DNA from: Ptychodera flava
Lineage: Eukaryota; Hemichordata; Enteropneusta; Ptychoderidae
Direction of reading: 5' to 3'
DNA: 64,000 nucleotides
Assembly (NCBI RefSeq): GCF_041260155.1
Contig: NC_091929.1
Location: 29,192,962-29,256,961, forward strand
The notes below the pieces were generated by a model. It was not told the origin of the DNA. It did not search any database and worked only from the letters and a program-made list of their open reading frames with translations. The position numbers and the translations under genes are program-made. Shown here in pieces: positions 35,867 to 46,239 of the stretch (position 1 is its first letter; each line of letters opens with the position of its first letter).

Positions 35867-35996
35867 CTATCCGCATGGGTTTACAAGGGATCATCAAGTT
35901 TTTTAAAAATATACGTTTTTTTTATGATCGATGCGGAAATGAAAGATATTATGATGTACCTCTATTTACGGGTGTACATGGAAAGCAGAAACCCAG

Positions 35997-36612
35997 TGCA
36001 CAGTAAGTGAGGCTACCCACAATTCCCCTTGATTTGTACACTCAGACGTTTTTTGCTAAAGGCTTTTTCAATTTTATTAGTTTCTTAATAATTTTTAACT
36101 TATAATGTAAGTTCAGGATTATTTGTTAAAACTATGTTCCAAAATTATTATGTTTAAATTCAAGAGTAAATTGAATGAGAAGTCAATGTTTGGAGGTGCT
36201 AAAAATTGCACACTTGTCAAGATAAAGTTATCAGCAACTAAGATGGTCTCATCATACCACCTGTCAGACATGCAAATTTCCTTTGTTACGAACACTCAAA
36301 AAATCAATACCCTTTTTTTTGCTAACGCAGATGCAACTTATTCCCTTAGTTTCCTTGAAAATATTGTGTATGGCTGTCAAAAATCTCTGTCGACAAAATT
36401 ACAAAATTGCTATCTCCTCAGCGGAAAAGGGGTTGATCTTCTCATTATTCACAGTGAGAAATCAGAAAATTGTGATTATCAGAACTATGTTGCCAGAATT
36501 TTGAAATATGGACCGAGTGGTTCTGTGTACAGAAGAAATTTGCTTCAGTTCAGTGAGTGATCTCCGTGTGTACAGATCATGGAGAATTGTGGGTAGCCTC
36601 ACTTACTGTGCA
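35997..36612. mobile_element. Non-autonomous DNA element with about 50-bp terminal inverted repeats
   Basis: Left end TGCACAGTAAGTGAGGCTAC then CCACAATTC; right end the reverse complement, GAATTGTGGG then TAGCCTCACTTACTGTGCA, with similarity continuing about 20 bases inwards. The inside is AT-rich. A 145-codon plus-strand frame (36123-36560) resembles no transposase. It lies in the intron between the exons at 35715 and 36962. Confidence 0.7.
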
Positions 36613-36961
36613 ATATCACGATCAGGCTTGGTCACAAATATTCAGATTAACGCGTCAACGTTTCTTAGTGGAGTTAACAAAAATAAATCAAAAGTTGCCC
36701 TTTGCACCATAAAACAATAAGTTTCTTATCAGCATACATATTGGCAAATTTCTTAGTGTCAAACAGCCTTCCGAAATGATGGCGAAAGTAGTGTTGCTGA
36801 GAATATGGCGGAATAAATTGACGACAAATGACATTATAGAAGTATTAATGTACCGGTTGGATATTGTATTCAAATTGCATGCAATCGTATAGTCCGTGTC
36901 GTGGCCACGAATGCAAATATCGTAGCTATCGGCGTCATAAAAGTTTATTCAACTAACTTAC

Positions 36962-37190
36962 TCTCGGGAATGGTAAAAGTCAAATAGTATTCTCCGGTCT
37001 TGATAAAGTAGTCCTCGGGGATAAGTATTATTGAATGATTACCGCTGAACTGGACATCCTGGATGTACTGGTAACCGTGGTAATTATTCGAATAGGTAAC
37101 CTCGTTATCGAATACGTAAGCCGTGGTATTAACGAAAAGTGGCGTTGGGCTTCTTAACATGATGATTACCGCGTGGTGCAACTTTAATAC
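36962..37190 (-). CDS. Extracellular-type exon upstream of a GPS-like exon
   Basis: A 229-nt exon (76 codons plus one base, phase 0 to 1) between a CCCTTGCAG acceptor and a GTAAGT donor. It reads VLKLHHAVIIMLRSP, FVNTTAYVFDNEVTYSNN, then HSIILIPEDYFIKTGEYYL and TFTIPE: beta-strand-rich with two sequons. The entry phase fits the exit phase of the gene B exon at 59482. The phrase PEDYFIKTGEYYLTF is of the kind seen in beta-sandwich regions before GPS motifs in polycystin-1-like proteins, but I cannot assign a family. It may be a distal exon of gene B or part of another gene. The 22 kb to gene B, with plus-strand exons between, argues for caution. Confidence 0.5.
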
Positions 37191-37670
37191 CTGCAAGGGC
37201 AATGAATGGAGTATTGAGAAGTAGATTCATTGAGAATCATACTAAAGTATGGAGCAACGGCGACTACGTGACTTTGGTAAGTTGTTTTCCAAAGATACTG
37301 GAGATACGGAGATATTTTGTTGTTAATGATGCACTTACTGCCAAGTGTTTACATGTTCTACCATCTAAACATTACCATGGCCTATTTCAGTGTTGTCGTT
37401 TTCGTAATCTATTATAAACATGTTCACAATAATACCTTCTTTATCTGTCTTAAAACAAGGAAAAAAATAATTGCGTTGCTTATTTATTTGGTGTATTAAC
37501 TCTGAAAGAAGGACGCATAATGTTGAGATTCGCAAAAATGACCGAGAGAATGAAGTTAATCATTTCAAAGAAACTGATGATACAATATCCATACTTACAT
37601 GCAAACACACAAAATACACAAACATACATACATGCATGCATACATACATGCATGCACGCACGCACGCATT

Positions 37671-37893
37671 TATACATACATACATACATACATACATACA
37701 TACATACACACATACACACATACACACATACACTCATACATACATACATACATACATACATACATACATACATACATACATACATACATACATACATACA
37801 TACATACATACATACATACATACATACATACATACATACATACATACATACACATACATACATACATACATACATACATACATACATACATAC
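37671..37893. repeat. TACA tetranucleotide array 1
   Basis: About 220 bp of CATA/TACA repeats with some CACA variants, followed at once by ACTGCAAATTCTTCTGG. All long frames across it (HTYIHTYIHT or MYVCMYVC) are artefacts of the tetranucleotide. Confidence 0.95.
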
Positions 37894-39197
37894 ACTGCAA
37901 ATTCTTCTGGATTGAAATTTCAGAGCACTGTCTAGTATTTATTCCATTAGGTTTGCGGGCAAGCTTATGTGTCTTTGAGCATGAAATACTGATTAATACC
38001 TTAACCAGAAAACTTATGGTTTGTGAAAGGCACTGACCAGAGGCGAAATTAATGGTTTGTATTCCATCCGACAAGATCACTGTGCAAAATTGGTCATCAT
38101 TGGTTTGTTGACAAACTAAACCTATTCTATGATCTGGCGGGAATTTATTCCATTTTGAAATAGAGATTATTATCCACTGCAGCGGTTGATTTTTTGACCG
38201 TTTTCATGACATGCGGGATTGCCCCCTGGTTTGAAAACATAACAAGTGGAGCCACACTCGCAAAGTGCGAATAAAACTCATTTGGCGATTTTTATTTGAT
38301 AGTCATTATATAGCCATGCATGCGAATTCAAATTTTCGACCCGAAAAAACGGTTTGGTTGGATCGATCACTCAATTGCGACCGCCTTTCTGCACTGTTAC
38401 TTCCGGGTTCTGGAAGCGACACGATTACTCCGTTCAGAATGGTATTAGAATGCAAGGGTGAGCAAATGCACTACCCAGAGCTCCCTGGCTAGCTGATTTT
38501 ACCGCCGGGCAAGTACTAATTGTTGGTGCCTACAAGCCCGACGGGTTAGCGTAGTTTAGGAGACTGAGTAGCAAAGTCATTCGGCATCTAACGCCATGGA
38601 GTAATGAGAACTGTATTGCCTCACGATAGCACAAAGCAAACATAGAGACGGTTTCCGAGCCCAACCAAACTGACAAAAAGTCTTCATCAAGGTTTGAATT
38701 CAAAGAGCGTATGCAGTTCCCGGATGAAGAGAAACCTAGCTCAGAGAAAATATAGTTTGAATTTAATCTTGGAAAAAAGACAAACAATCAATACGATTTA
38801 GCGTCAAGTGTTTACGTCAAAATTCAACTGATGTGGGTCTAGTACATGTATCATGCAGCGTAGCTGCAACAATTGTAGCCTTTAGAAGCCAATCCCCACC
38901 AACAACCAAGGCTACATTATTGCAGCTACATGCAGCGCAGTGAGAGCAGCATACGAAATTACAGACCTTTCAAAGATCAAAATGAAAACAATAGCAGCAA
39001 TATTAGTTATAGTCACACTTAAATTTTTCGAATAAAAAATTCTTCATGTGGATCGTGCTGTGAGAGATGAATTCTCTTGTACCAAAAGAGTAAATAAACT
39101 TCTGTCGAGCTTGGTGGAGGCCGTATAACGCCGGGAACACACAGACCTGTACGCAGGGCTAAGTTCTTACCAGCGCGTATTTACTGCAATTGCAATT

Positions 39198-39416
39198 ATG
39201 AAGCGCGTATTCGAAGTGCGGCGGAGAATGACGATGCCGATGGTACGTTGCTATGACTGCCGTGTACATGAGCGCGGTGGCTGGAATGGAACTTGCACGA
39301 TTGCGCACATAGGGTCATATTTTAAGCGGAAAGACTTGCCACGTTTGCATGTCATTTCGAACTCCATAAGTGACACACTGAGGACGGAGGGGCGGAGGCA
39401 CGAATATGTAAAGAGG
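39198..39416 (+). CDS. Gene C candidate first exon
   Basis: An ATG opens a 73-codon frame, in a locally GC- and CpG-richer stretch, ending exactly at AGG then GTAAGA in phase 0. It reads MKRVFEVRRRMTMPMVRCYD, HERGGWNGTCTIAHIGSYF, then LPRLHVISNSISD and ends EYVKR. It is basic and cysteine-containing, of no known family. The phase match with 40796 is the main support; the start could instead be at 40865. Confidence 0.35.
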
Positions 39417-42400
39417 GTAAGAGGTCAATACGTAGCCCAGTTTGCTTTCCACTGTTTGATACTTTTACCCCTGAAATCATCATGAGAAAATGTTCATATT
39501 TACGATAATGAGTGTAAACGTTCAGATGTGAATAAGATAGAGAAAAAATATGGTAATAACGTTACTTCATATTTTTGATCGCCATGTGTGGCCACAGGCG
39601 TTTGGCACATTGCTGGGATAATAATCGTATTTAATATGTAGAATGTCTATATACGACTTGATTATTCAATAAAAGAATCACCGTACGTGATATTAGTGTA
39701 GGCCTATAGGCCTACATGTTGACTGGCATTGTACCTATGGCTGCCTGGCTCGGGCCCGGCGAACGCACTGCATAATCATCAATGTGTAGAATGTCTACAT
39801 GACTTCATCATTTATTAAAGAATAATGGTACGTGATATTACTTTACATGTCAGCTAGCTTAACCGAGCGGCTGTAGAGCTCTGCAGGGCTTGGGCCCGGC
39901 TTTTGCCCATTGTCCACTGCCGCACAGACAGGAAGTGAAGGTGAGAAAGTAATTCACAGCCCGATTTCATAAATCAGCGAAATTCACGAACTCTGAGCGT
40001 TTCCGGTGATAAAAACTGGTCAACGGTCAGATGGTTGCATAAACAATCGATCGACTGGCCTCTTTTGCCTAAAATCATACCTTACCCTATGCTACTGGCG
40101 AGAAATTGTCCTGAAATCGGCTGGGCACACCAACCCAGCGCCGGCCATTTTGAATGAGCTGCATGAAATGTACGCGTCCAATGAGAGAAGAGCAATGACG
40201 TCATCTGCCAAGGGTTGTATGCACAGGCGCATACATTAAATGCAGCTCATTCAAAATGGCCGGCGCTGGGTTGGTGTGCCCAGCCGATTTCAGGACAATT
40301 TCTTGCCAGTAGCATAGGGTAAGGTATGATTTTAGGCAAAGAGGCCAGTCGATCGATTCTTTATGCAACCATCTGACCGTTGACCAGTTTTTATCACCGG
40401 GAACGCTCAGAGTTCGTGAATTTCGCTGATTTATGAAATCGGGCTGTGAATTACTTTCTCACCTTCACTTCTCTGTCTGTGCAGCAGTGGACAATGGGCA
40501 AAAGCCGGCCCAAGTCCTGCAGAGCTCTACAGCCGCTCGGTTAAGCTAGCTGACATATAAAGTAATATCACGTACCATTATTCTTTAATAAATGATGAAG
40601 TCATGTAGACATTCTACACATTGATGATTATGCAGTGCGTTCGTCGGGCCCGAGCCAGGCAGCCATAGCCTAGGTACAATGCCAGTCAACATGTAGGCCT
40701 GTAGGCCTACACTAATATCACGTACGGTGATTCTTTTATTGAATAATCAAGTCGTATATAGACATTCTACATATTAAATACGATTATTATCCCAGCAATG
40801 TGCCAAACGCCTGTGTGTGTGGGAGCGTCTCATAACCTTTGACCCTGCATCCGCTTTCGTAAACATGATCAAGTACCATGAGTATAAGTGCGATGAACCG
40901 CGCCTTTCAGATGTTATTTCGCTTGCGGATGCCTCGGACGCAGGACAGTCACTGTGTTCTTCAAAACTATCCGCCCGCCCTTTGTACCCGGTATACGGTG
41001 AAGACAATGGCCAACTCTGGACCAAAAGCCCGCCTGTCGCTAACATGTCACAGGAAGAGCTTCAGCTGCATCTAAAGGACAACCGTTTCCCACAGACAGT
41101 TTTGAAAATTCTCAACGGTAAGTCACGATCGTCCGACCTCCATGACAGGCCCCACGGTCTTATTACAGTGTTCTCACTCTTGTTTCCTTAAATATTGGGT
41201 GTTTCATCATTTTATCGTCAACGCATAGGCAACTTGCAGCTGAACTTAACCGGGACTACAACATGATCTTAAACGTCTTCGAATCTGCTTTGTTATAAGC
41301 TTATATCTAACACATTTCATGTCACCGTTTTACATATCCATCGACATTGTGTAGCAGAGGCCATGACTAAGGTAATTCTGTGAAAGGAATTCATACATCA
41401 TTTCACCACCACAGTAAGACAGACGGAGAGAAGATAAGTCGTGTTTTATGAGATACTAATTCATTTTGCCAAAAATTATTGTGTAGGTATGTTTATTTAT
41501 GTGAGTAGAAGGCTAACAAAAATCAAATTCAACCTCGGCTAAACTTCAACTAGAAGGGATTTACCCGCCAACATTCTTTTTCGCACCGCTTGTGGTATCA
41601 AGTTACGATTGGGTTCGCATAAATGTGTGCCGTGTGTTTGATTTTCAAACGTCATTGCTATACTATACGTTTAACTATTTTCACGGCAGGAAATTTTCTG
41701 CGCAGCGGAAAAAACTTACAAGGTGATTATTCCTCAACAATTTCAGCTCTGCGGTCAGTAATGCAGAGCTGGGAGAGTGCTGAGAAATGTTATGGTAGAA
41801 CATATGAAACCCTCTCACTGCTCATCACACAGATGTCCCTTGTTTACACTTCATTCTAATTCAGTCTCGCAAGATTTATCTGTAACCAATGAAAGGCATT
41901 TGCCCGTCTTTCTTACCCGCCAAAAGCGATTAAATTACTGCCAACGCAGTCATAAGGTTCAGTGTCTCACTCTCAGACTTCATGTGTTCAATCTTATTGG
42001 TCAACATGATAAAGCAAATTAAACTTGTTTCCTAATTTTATTTTTCTTTTGCAGATCAAATGATTGATGGGCCTGATTTTATTTCCTTACAATGGAATGA
42101 CGTCAATAACCTCTAGGCTGAAGGGCCATTTTGCAGTTCATAGAGAAAGTTAAGTTAAGGTTTAATTCCTTTCTCACCATAGCAATGTATTATACAGTGT
42201 ATTCTGTGAGTGTCTTCTATCAAATGAATAATCTTCTCAGAGATGATAGGCCACCCTATCTTTAAAATCCAATATTTACAGTATACTGTAACAGCTATCA
42301 TAATTGATCATGCTAAACTAACCTATTTTGTGTTTAATCCAAGTTGATCATAAATTTATATGCAAATAATCAAACTTTATATTTGAAATATCAAAAAACT

Positions 42401-45400
42401 ATATCATACAGAGAATTTTGTAATTTTGTGATGTTCACATTTGCCTAATTAGCTCCGCTGTCATGAGCTTTTTTTTTGGTTTGCATACAAGTGATACACA
42501 ATTGCACAATATGGATGAGAACTTTTAAAAAACCAGGTGGACCCAGTGTTCAAAATTGTGTCAGTGTGAAAACCAACTACATGTCATGATACATTGTGTT
42601 CATTAATATTTACCATTTTCAGTATCAAACAATGAATGCCATCAACTTTATTTCCTATTTTCTAAAAGGGTTTCCCAAATTATTATGGAAAGATAGTTTG
42701 TAAAGATACGAAGAAGCAAACACAATTTCACAATATGGATGAGAACTTTTAAAAAAACAGGTGGACCCAGTGTTCAAAATTGTGTCAGTGTGAAAACCAA
42801 CTGCATGTCATGATACTGTGTGTAGGTGTGTGTATGTGCAGTGTGTCTCAAAGCGTAGCTGCCTATGGCACTTGTCACCGGAATGCACTTTTTTTAAATA
42901 GAGTCGCTGCCAGTGAAAATAGTGTTCAATAGGATTGCACGCGATGTGTAAGTTTTTGGCTGTGTTGTGCGTGCAATGTATGTTATCCTATGTTTTGGTT
43001 TTACACCTGCCTATGCATCAATTACATTCACAATCCATAAGGAACGATGGCATTACACAAATATGTTCACATATCCTCAATGTCAAATTATCTTCAGTTT
43101 CAAAGTAGCTGGATTCAATCTCAACTGAAAACTTATTTAATTTCGCACACCTTGTGTTCATGAATGTTTACCATTTTCAGTATCCAAACTGTGAATGCCG
43201 TCAACTTTATTTTCTATTTTCTAAAATGGTTTCCCGATTGATAATGGAAAGATAGTTTGTAAAGATAGGAAGAAGCGAAGGAGGAGAATAAGACATATAA
43301 ATAATAATTAATTTTGTATTACACATTGTAATATGTTTTTCACTCACACAGCACTCTATCCTGTAGTCACTTCCTTCAGTAGTGAACCATAGAGTTTAAA
43401 TTAAGGTAGTACAAACCACAAATTCAAAAGCATACATTTTCCCCAAACTTTTCTTCAGGAAACATTTCACTATACATACTTCAGTGCCAGGGGCCTCCAT
43501 GGCAAGCTTGGTAAACATTTTACATACTGTTAAGATTCAAACAAGCCATCATTTGCGTATGAAGTTTGTGGGGGAAATTACATGTCAACTTTCAATGTTA
43601 CGAAAATATGTATGGCGAAATCTTCTTTTTCTCCATGAATATCATTATGATTGCTCATTAGTGATGAACTAGCGAATGTTTCAGAGTCCAAATACCTGAG
43701 CAAGAGGTACATACTATGTATTTCAAGATCCAACATCTTTTCTCTGTACAGATTGTAGAGGATATGATATACATCATCCAGCAAAATCCAAATTCACCAC
43801 AAGTAACCAGAGATGAGCTTCAGGCTGATTGGAAAACAATTGAAGACAGTCTCATCACGTATGGCTTGTTACAAAACATTGATGCCAAAGGTAAATCTTG
43901 TTGCCAGGTATTACAAGCATGAAAAACGGGCATAATATGATAGACAGCAAAGCAATGACACGTAAATTGCTATTCTGGTACCTTAATGGAAGTTTCACAA
44001 ACAATGTACACATAAATGAATAGACACTACTCCAAGGTCTCTGTTTTTAGCTTCTATAGACTATTGTCTAGAAGCTATTGGGATGGGTTTCCGTCCGGCG
44101 TCAGTCTGTATGTATGTATGTATGTATGTCCGTTTGTGAGGTGTCCGTCCACTCAAATATCTTGAGAACCACAGTACTTACTGATTTGATATATGTTGTG
44201 TTGATGGAAAATATGATTATGAGAAACTTGTATTTTCAATTTCATGATATTGTTGAAAATATGCAAATTAGTGCCAAAGGCGTTTTTGGTAAAAAATCTT
44301 CTTCATAACCGCTGGTCAGACAGTTTTGTTATTTGGTATACAGATCCCTAGGGATAACCCAACTTAGCTTTGTTCAAATTGTGATGAAATGTGCAAATCT
44401 GTATTTTTAAGGAATTTTTTTGTCATTTTTGGTCAAGACTTCATTTCATCAAAACCACTCATCTGACAGCTTTGATGTTTATTATACAGGTTCCTATAGA
44501 TGAACTAAATATGATATATTGAATTTATGATGAAATGTGCAATTTTGTATTTTTGGTGCAATTTTTGCCATTTTTGGTCAAAAAATGTGTTTCTCAAAAA
44601 ATACTTGTCTGATGCCTTTGATATTTGGTATACAGGTTCCTAGGGGTTGTCTCAGTGTGATATATTGAAATTTGATGAAATCTTTGGGTCAATTTTTGCC
44701 ATTTTTAGTCAAAATATTTGTTTCTCAAAAGGTACTCATCTGATAGCTTTGATATTTGGTATACAGGTTCCTAGGCTTATCTTAATGTAATACATTGAAA
44801 TTATGATGAAATCTTCAATTTTGTATTTTTGCAACTAATTTTGCCATTTTTGGTCAGGCCATCCTGAAATGAGCTATCAAAGATATCCACCTGCTATATC
44901 AATACATGTGTCACAAAAAGTTATTCTCTACATAACACGGCAGACCTCTGTCGACTGTTGGGTCACTTGTTTTGCAAAACTGCTGGTCAGACAGCTTTAA
45001 TATTTGGTTTACAGGTCCCTAGGATGACCTTAGTGAGATGATTTCATACAGTCAGGAAATTCTTAATTTTGTATCCATGTCTATAGTAGCTTCAGGGACT
45101 TTGGCCCTATGTTTTTTAAAGTTGGAAAGGTTGGCATCGCAATAAATCTATCCATGTTTGCTTTGTTATTGAGTAGTACAGTATTGAGTAGGGTAGAATA
45201 TTGTGCTGTATATAGTACATAGTTATAGAGTCAATGATTCATTGACTCTATATTGCCTTATATTGTTTTACATTTCGATGCAATTTGAGTCAAATGCACC
45301 TGAAATTTAAAATGTAATGACATGCAATATGCTAGACTTATGTAATATCATCAACAGGTTTGTCCTAGAATGATTGTATAAAAGACTTTATTTTAATGAT

Positions 45401-45777
45401 AATACACATAATGCACAATATTTTTGGCATTTACACTATAGGGATCAGTACATTGGCAGTTATCAGAGTGTTGGAGATCACCTTTGGCGGTCAAAGTGCA
45501 CTGGAGAAGATTGTAACCATTGTTGATGTAAGTATCATATCTCTCAGTAATTCAACATAATATGATAACTTGATAATATTGTGTCATGTTCATTATGCTC
45601 TTTGTCTCTTTTGAGTAAGCTTCTGTCACCACAGTAGTGGTTTAACTCTGTGTTCACATGCTGGACAAATTTAAGAACAAGCCTTTCAGAGGTATATAAA
45701 GAACCTTGTCCTATATTGGTTATATATTTTTTACCATGATTATTCTTTCTTCATAGATGCTGGAAAACTTTCTATGA
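39198..45777 (+). CDS. Gene C: unrecognised multi-exon gene (model)
   Basis: Plus-strand exons at 39198-39416, 40796-41117, 41690-41859, 43752-43890, 45442-45527 and 45757-45777. The first two join in phase 0 and the second to the third in phase 1, giving a complete protein that ends in a stop at 41859. The last three also join perfectly (1, then 0) and end at a stop at 45777. The link between the third and fourth is not solved, so there may be two isoforms or two genes. The product has no domain I recognise, no signal peptide and no membrane span, so it is probably intracellular. If the exons at 35.7-37.2 kb belong to gene B, gene C is nested on the opposite strand in its intron. The later introns are filled with tandem-repeat elements. 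Confidence 0.5.
39593..40815. repeat. Large inverted repeat: two arms of about 575 bp, spacer about 75 bp
   Basis: The left arm 39593-40164 and right arm 40241-40815 are reverse complements with only scattered single-base and small indel differences. The spacer is 40165-40240, with weaker pairing continuing for about 14 bases into it. Each arm also holds two diverged direct repeats of about 70 bp (GTAGAATGTCTA near 39640 and 39787). The arms have no reading frame of note. No convincing target-site duplication was seen at the ends. It could be a fold-back or MULE-like element with long terminal repeats, or an inverted duplication. It lies between two candidate exons of gene C. Confidence 0.9.
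40796..41117 (+). CDS. Gene C exon
   Basis: An open frame from the acceptor TTATCCCAG to AACG then GTAAGT. It reads QCAKRLCVWERLITFDPASA, FVNMIKYHEYKCDEPRLSDV, ISLADASDAGQSLCSSKLSA, GQLWTKSPPVANMSQEELQL, and ends QTVLKILN. The even composition and lack of stops over 107 codons look like real protein. An ATG at 40865 in good context (AAACATG) could also serve as start. The first 20 bases of the exon lie inside the right arm of the large inverted repeat. No family recognised. Confidence 0.5.
41690..41859 (+). CDS. Gene C exon with stop
   Basis: Acceptor TTTTCACGGCAG, entry phase 1, which matches the donor at 41118. It reads NFLRSGKNLQGDYSSTISAL, RSVMQSWESAEKCYGRTYET, LSLLITQMSLVYTSF, then TAA. 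This gives a total of about 236 residues from 39198, or about 140 from the ATG at 40865. No strong internal donor gives the phase 0 needed to join the exon at 43752. Confidence 0.45.
42495..43285. repeat. Segmental tandem duplication in a gene C intron
   Basis: A 95-bp stretch (GGATGAGAACTTTTAAAAAA, then CAGGTGGACCCAGTGTTCAA) occurs at 42497 and 42720. A neighbouring 130-bp stretch (TTTACCATTTTCAGTATC, TGGAAAGATAGTTTGTAAAG) occurs at 42600 and 43160. No exon in it. Confidence 0.75.
43752..43890 (+). CDS. Gene C or neighbouring gene: internal exon
   Basis: 139 nt, phase 0 to 1, acceptor TTTTCTCTGTACAG and donor GTAAAT. It reads IVEDMIYIIQQNPNSPQVTR, DELQADWKTIEDSLITYGLL, QNIDAK. It is helical in character. 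It joins without a break to 45442. Confidence 0.55.
44049..45116 (+). mobile_element. HINE-like element, copy 3 (AGCTTCTATAG family)
   Basis: Starts AGCTTCTATAGAC, which pairs with GTCTAGAAGCT just after it. Then come a GTATGTATGTATGTATGTCC microsatellite and several units of about 140 bp, each with GCTTTGATATTTGGTATACA. The end at 45081 is CTATAGTAGCT, the inverse of the start, followed by a hairpin AGGGAC-TTTG-GCCCT. It lies in the intron between gene C exons at 43752 and 45442. Confidence 0.65.
45442..45527 (+). CDS. Gene C or neighbouring gene: internal exon
   Basis: 86 nt, phase 1 to 0, acceptor TTTACACTATAG and donor GTAAGT. It reads GISTLAVIRVLEITFGGQSA then LEKIVTIVD, continuing the helical pattern of the exon before it. 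Both splice phases fit the neighbours exactly. Confidence 0.55.
45757..45777 (+). CDS. Gene C or neighbouring gene: last coding exon
   Basis: After a TTCTTTCTTCATAG acceptor the phase-0 frame reads MLENFL and stops at TGA, so the chain ends VTIVDMLENFL, a natural helix end. A GTAAGC follows at 45834, so the 3' untranslated part may be spliced again. In another frame the same stretch (45756-45833) is open, but only with a phase that does not fit the exon before. Confidence 0.45.
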   Translation: MLENFL

Positions 45778-46239
45778 AAGGAAGAAAAGATGGCAGACTA
45801 CCTCGTTTGGGTGTTTTGGTACATGAGGAGAAGGTAAGCAGTTTGTTATTTTCCTTGAACTTGAAGGAATAATCTTTTGCAATGTTGAAAGCAATAATCT
45901 TGTTCTTGCACTCCTTTCTTATATGGGAGTGCATTTCCTGTGTAACTTTGACTATGCTCGAGCCTTAAAGAGTGCATGTCAATTTTTAGAATACTTTTGG
46001 CTCACATCTAAAGACAAAATACAATGCGGGTTACGGTCAGACAGTTAGGCCTTGCTATTATAGGTAATGTGTAATTTGGTCATAGCAAGACAATGTCTTC
46101 TGAAAATCATGAAACATCAAAAGTAGGACTTTGTATGTACCGGTATGCCTATTTTCTCAATTGCAGTATTAAGAAAACTTCATTTTTACTATTTTTTGCT
46201 TTGCTGTCAGAGATTGGAAGCTGATCAGACAAGCTGACT

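Noticed and set aside
36123..36560. 145-codon frame as a transposase
   Set aside because: Inside a non-autonomous element, low-complexity Lys/Ser/Leu content and no catalytic DDE/D pattern visible.
37671..37893. CRISPR-like regular array
   Set aside because: Pure short tandem repeat without spacers, in a eukaryotic genome.
37470..38080. Six long overlapping frames with HTYI or MYVC repeats
   Set aside because: They are open in all frames only because a tetranucleotide array has no stop in most phases; no codon structure, no splice support. The same holds for 56695-57068 and 53879-54079.
45756..45833. Alternative reading AGKLSMKGRKDGRLPRLG of the last gene C exon
   Set aside because: It needs an entry phase that does not fit the donor at 45528; the phase-0 reading gives a short natural end and stop.
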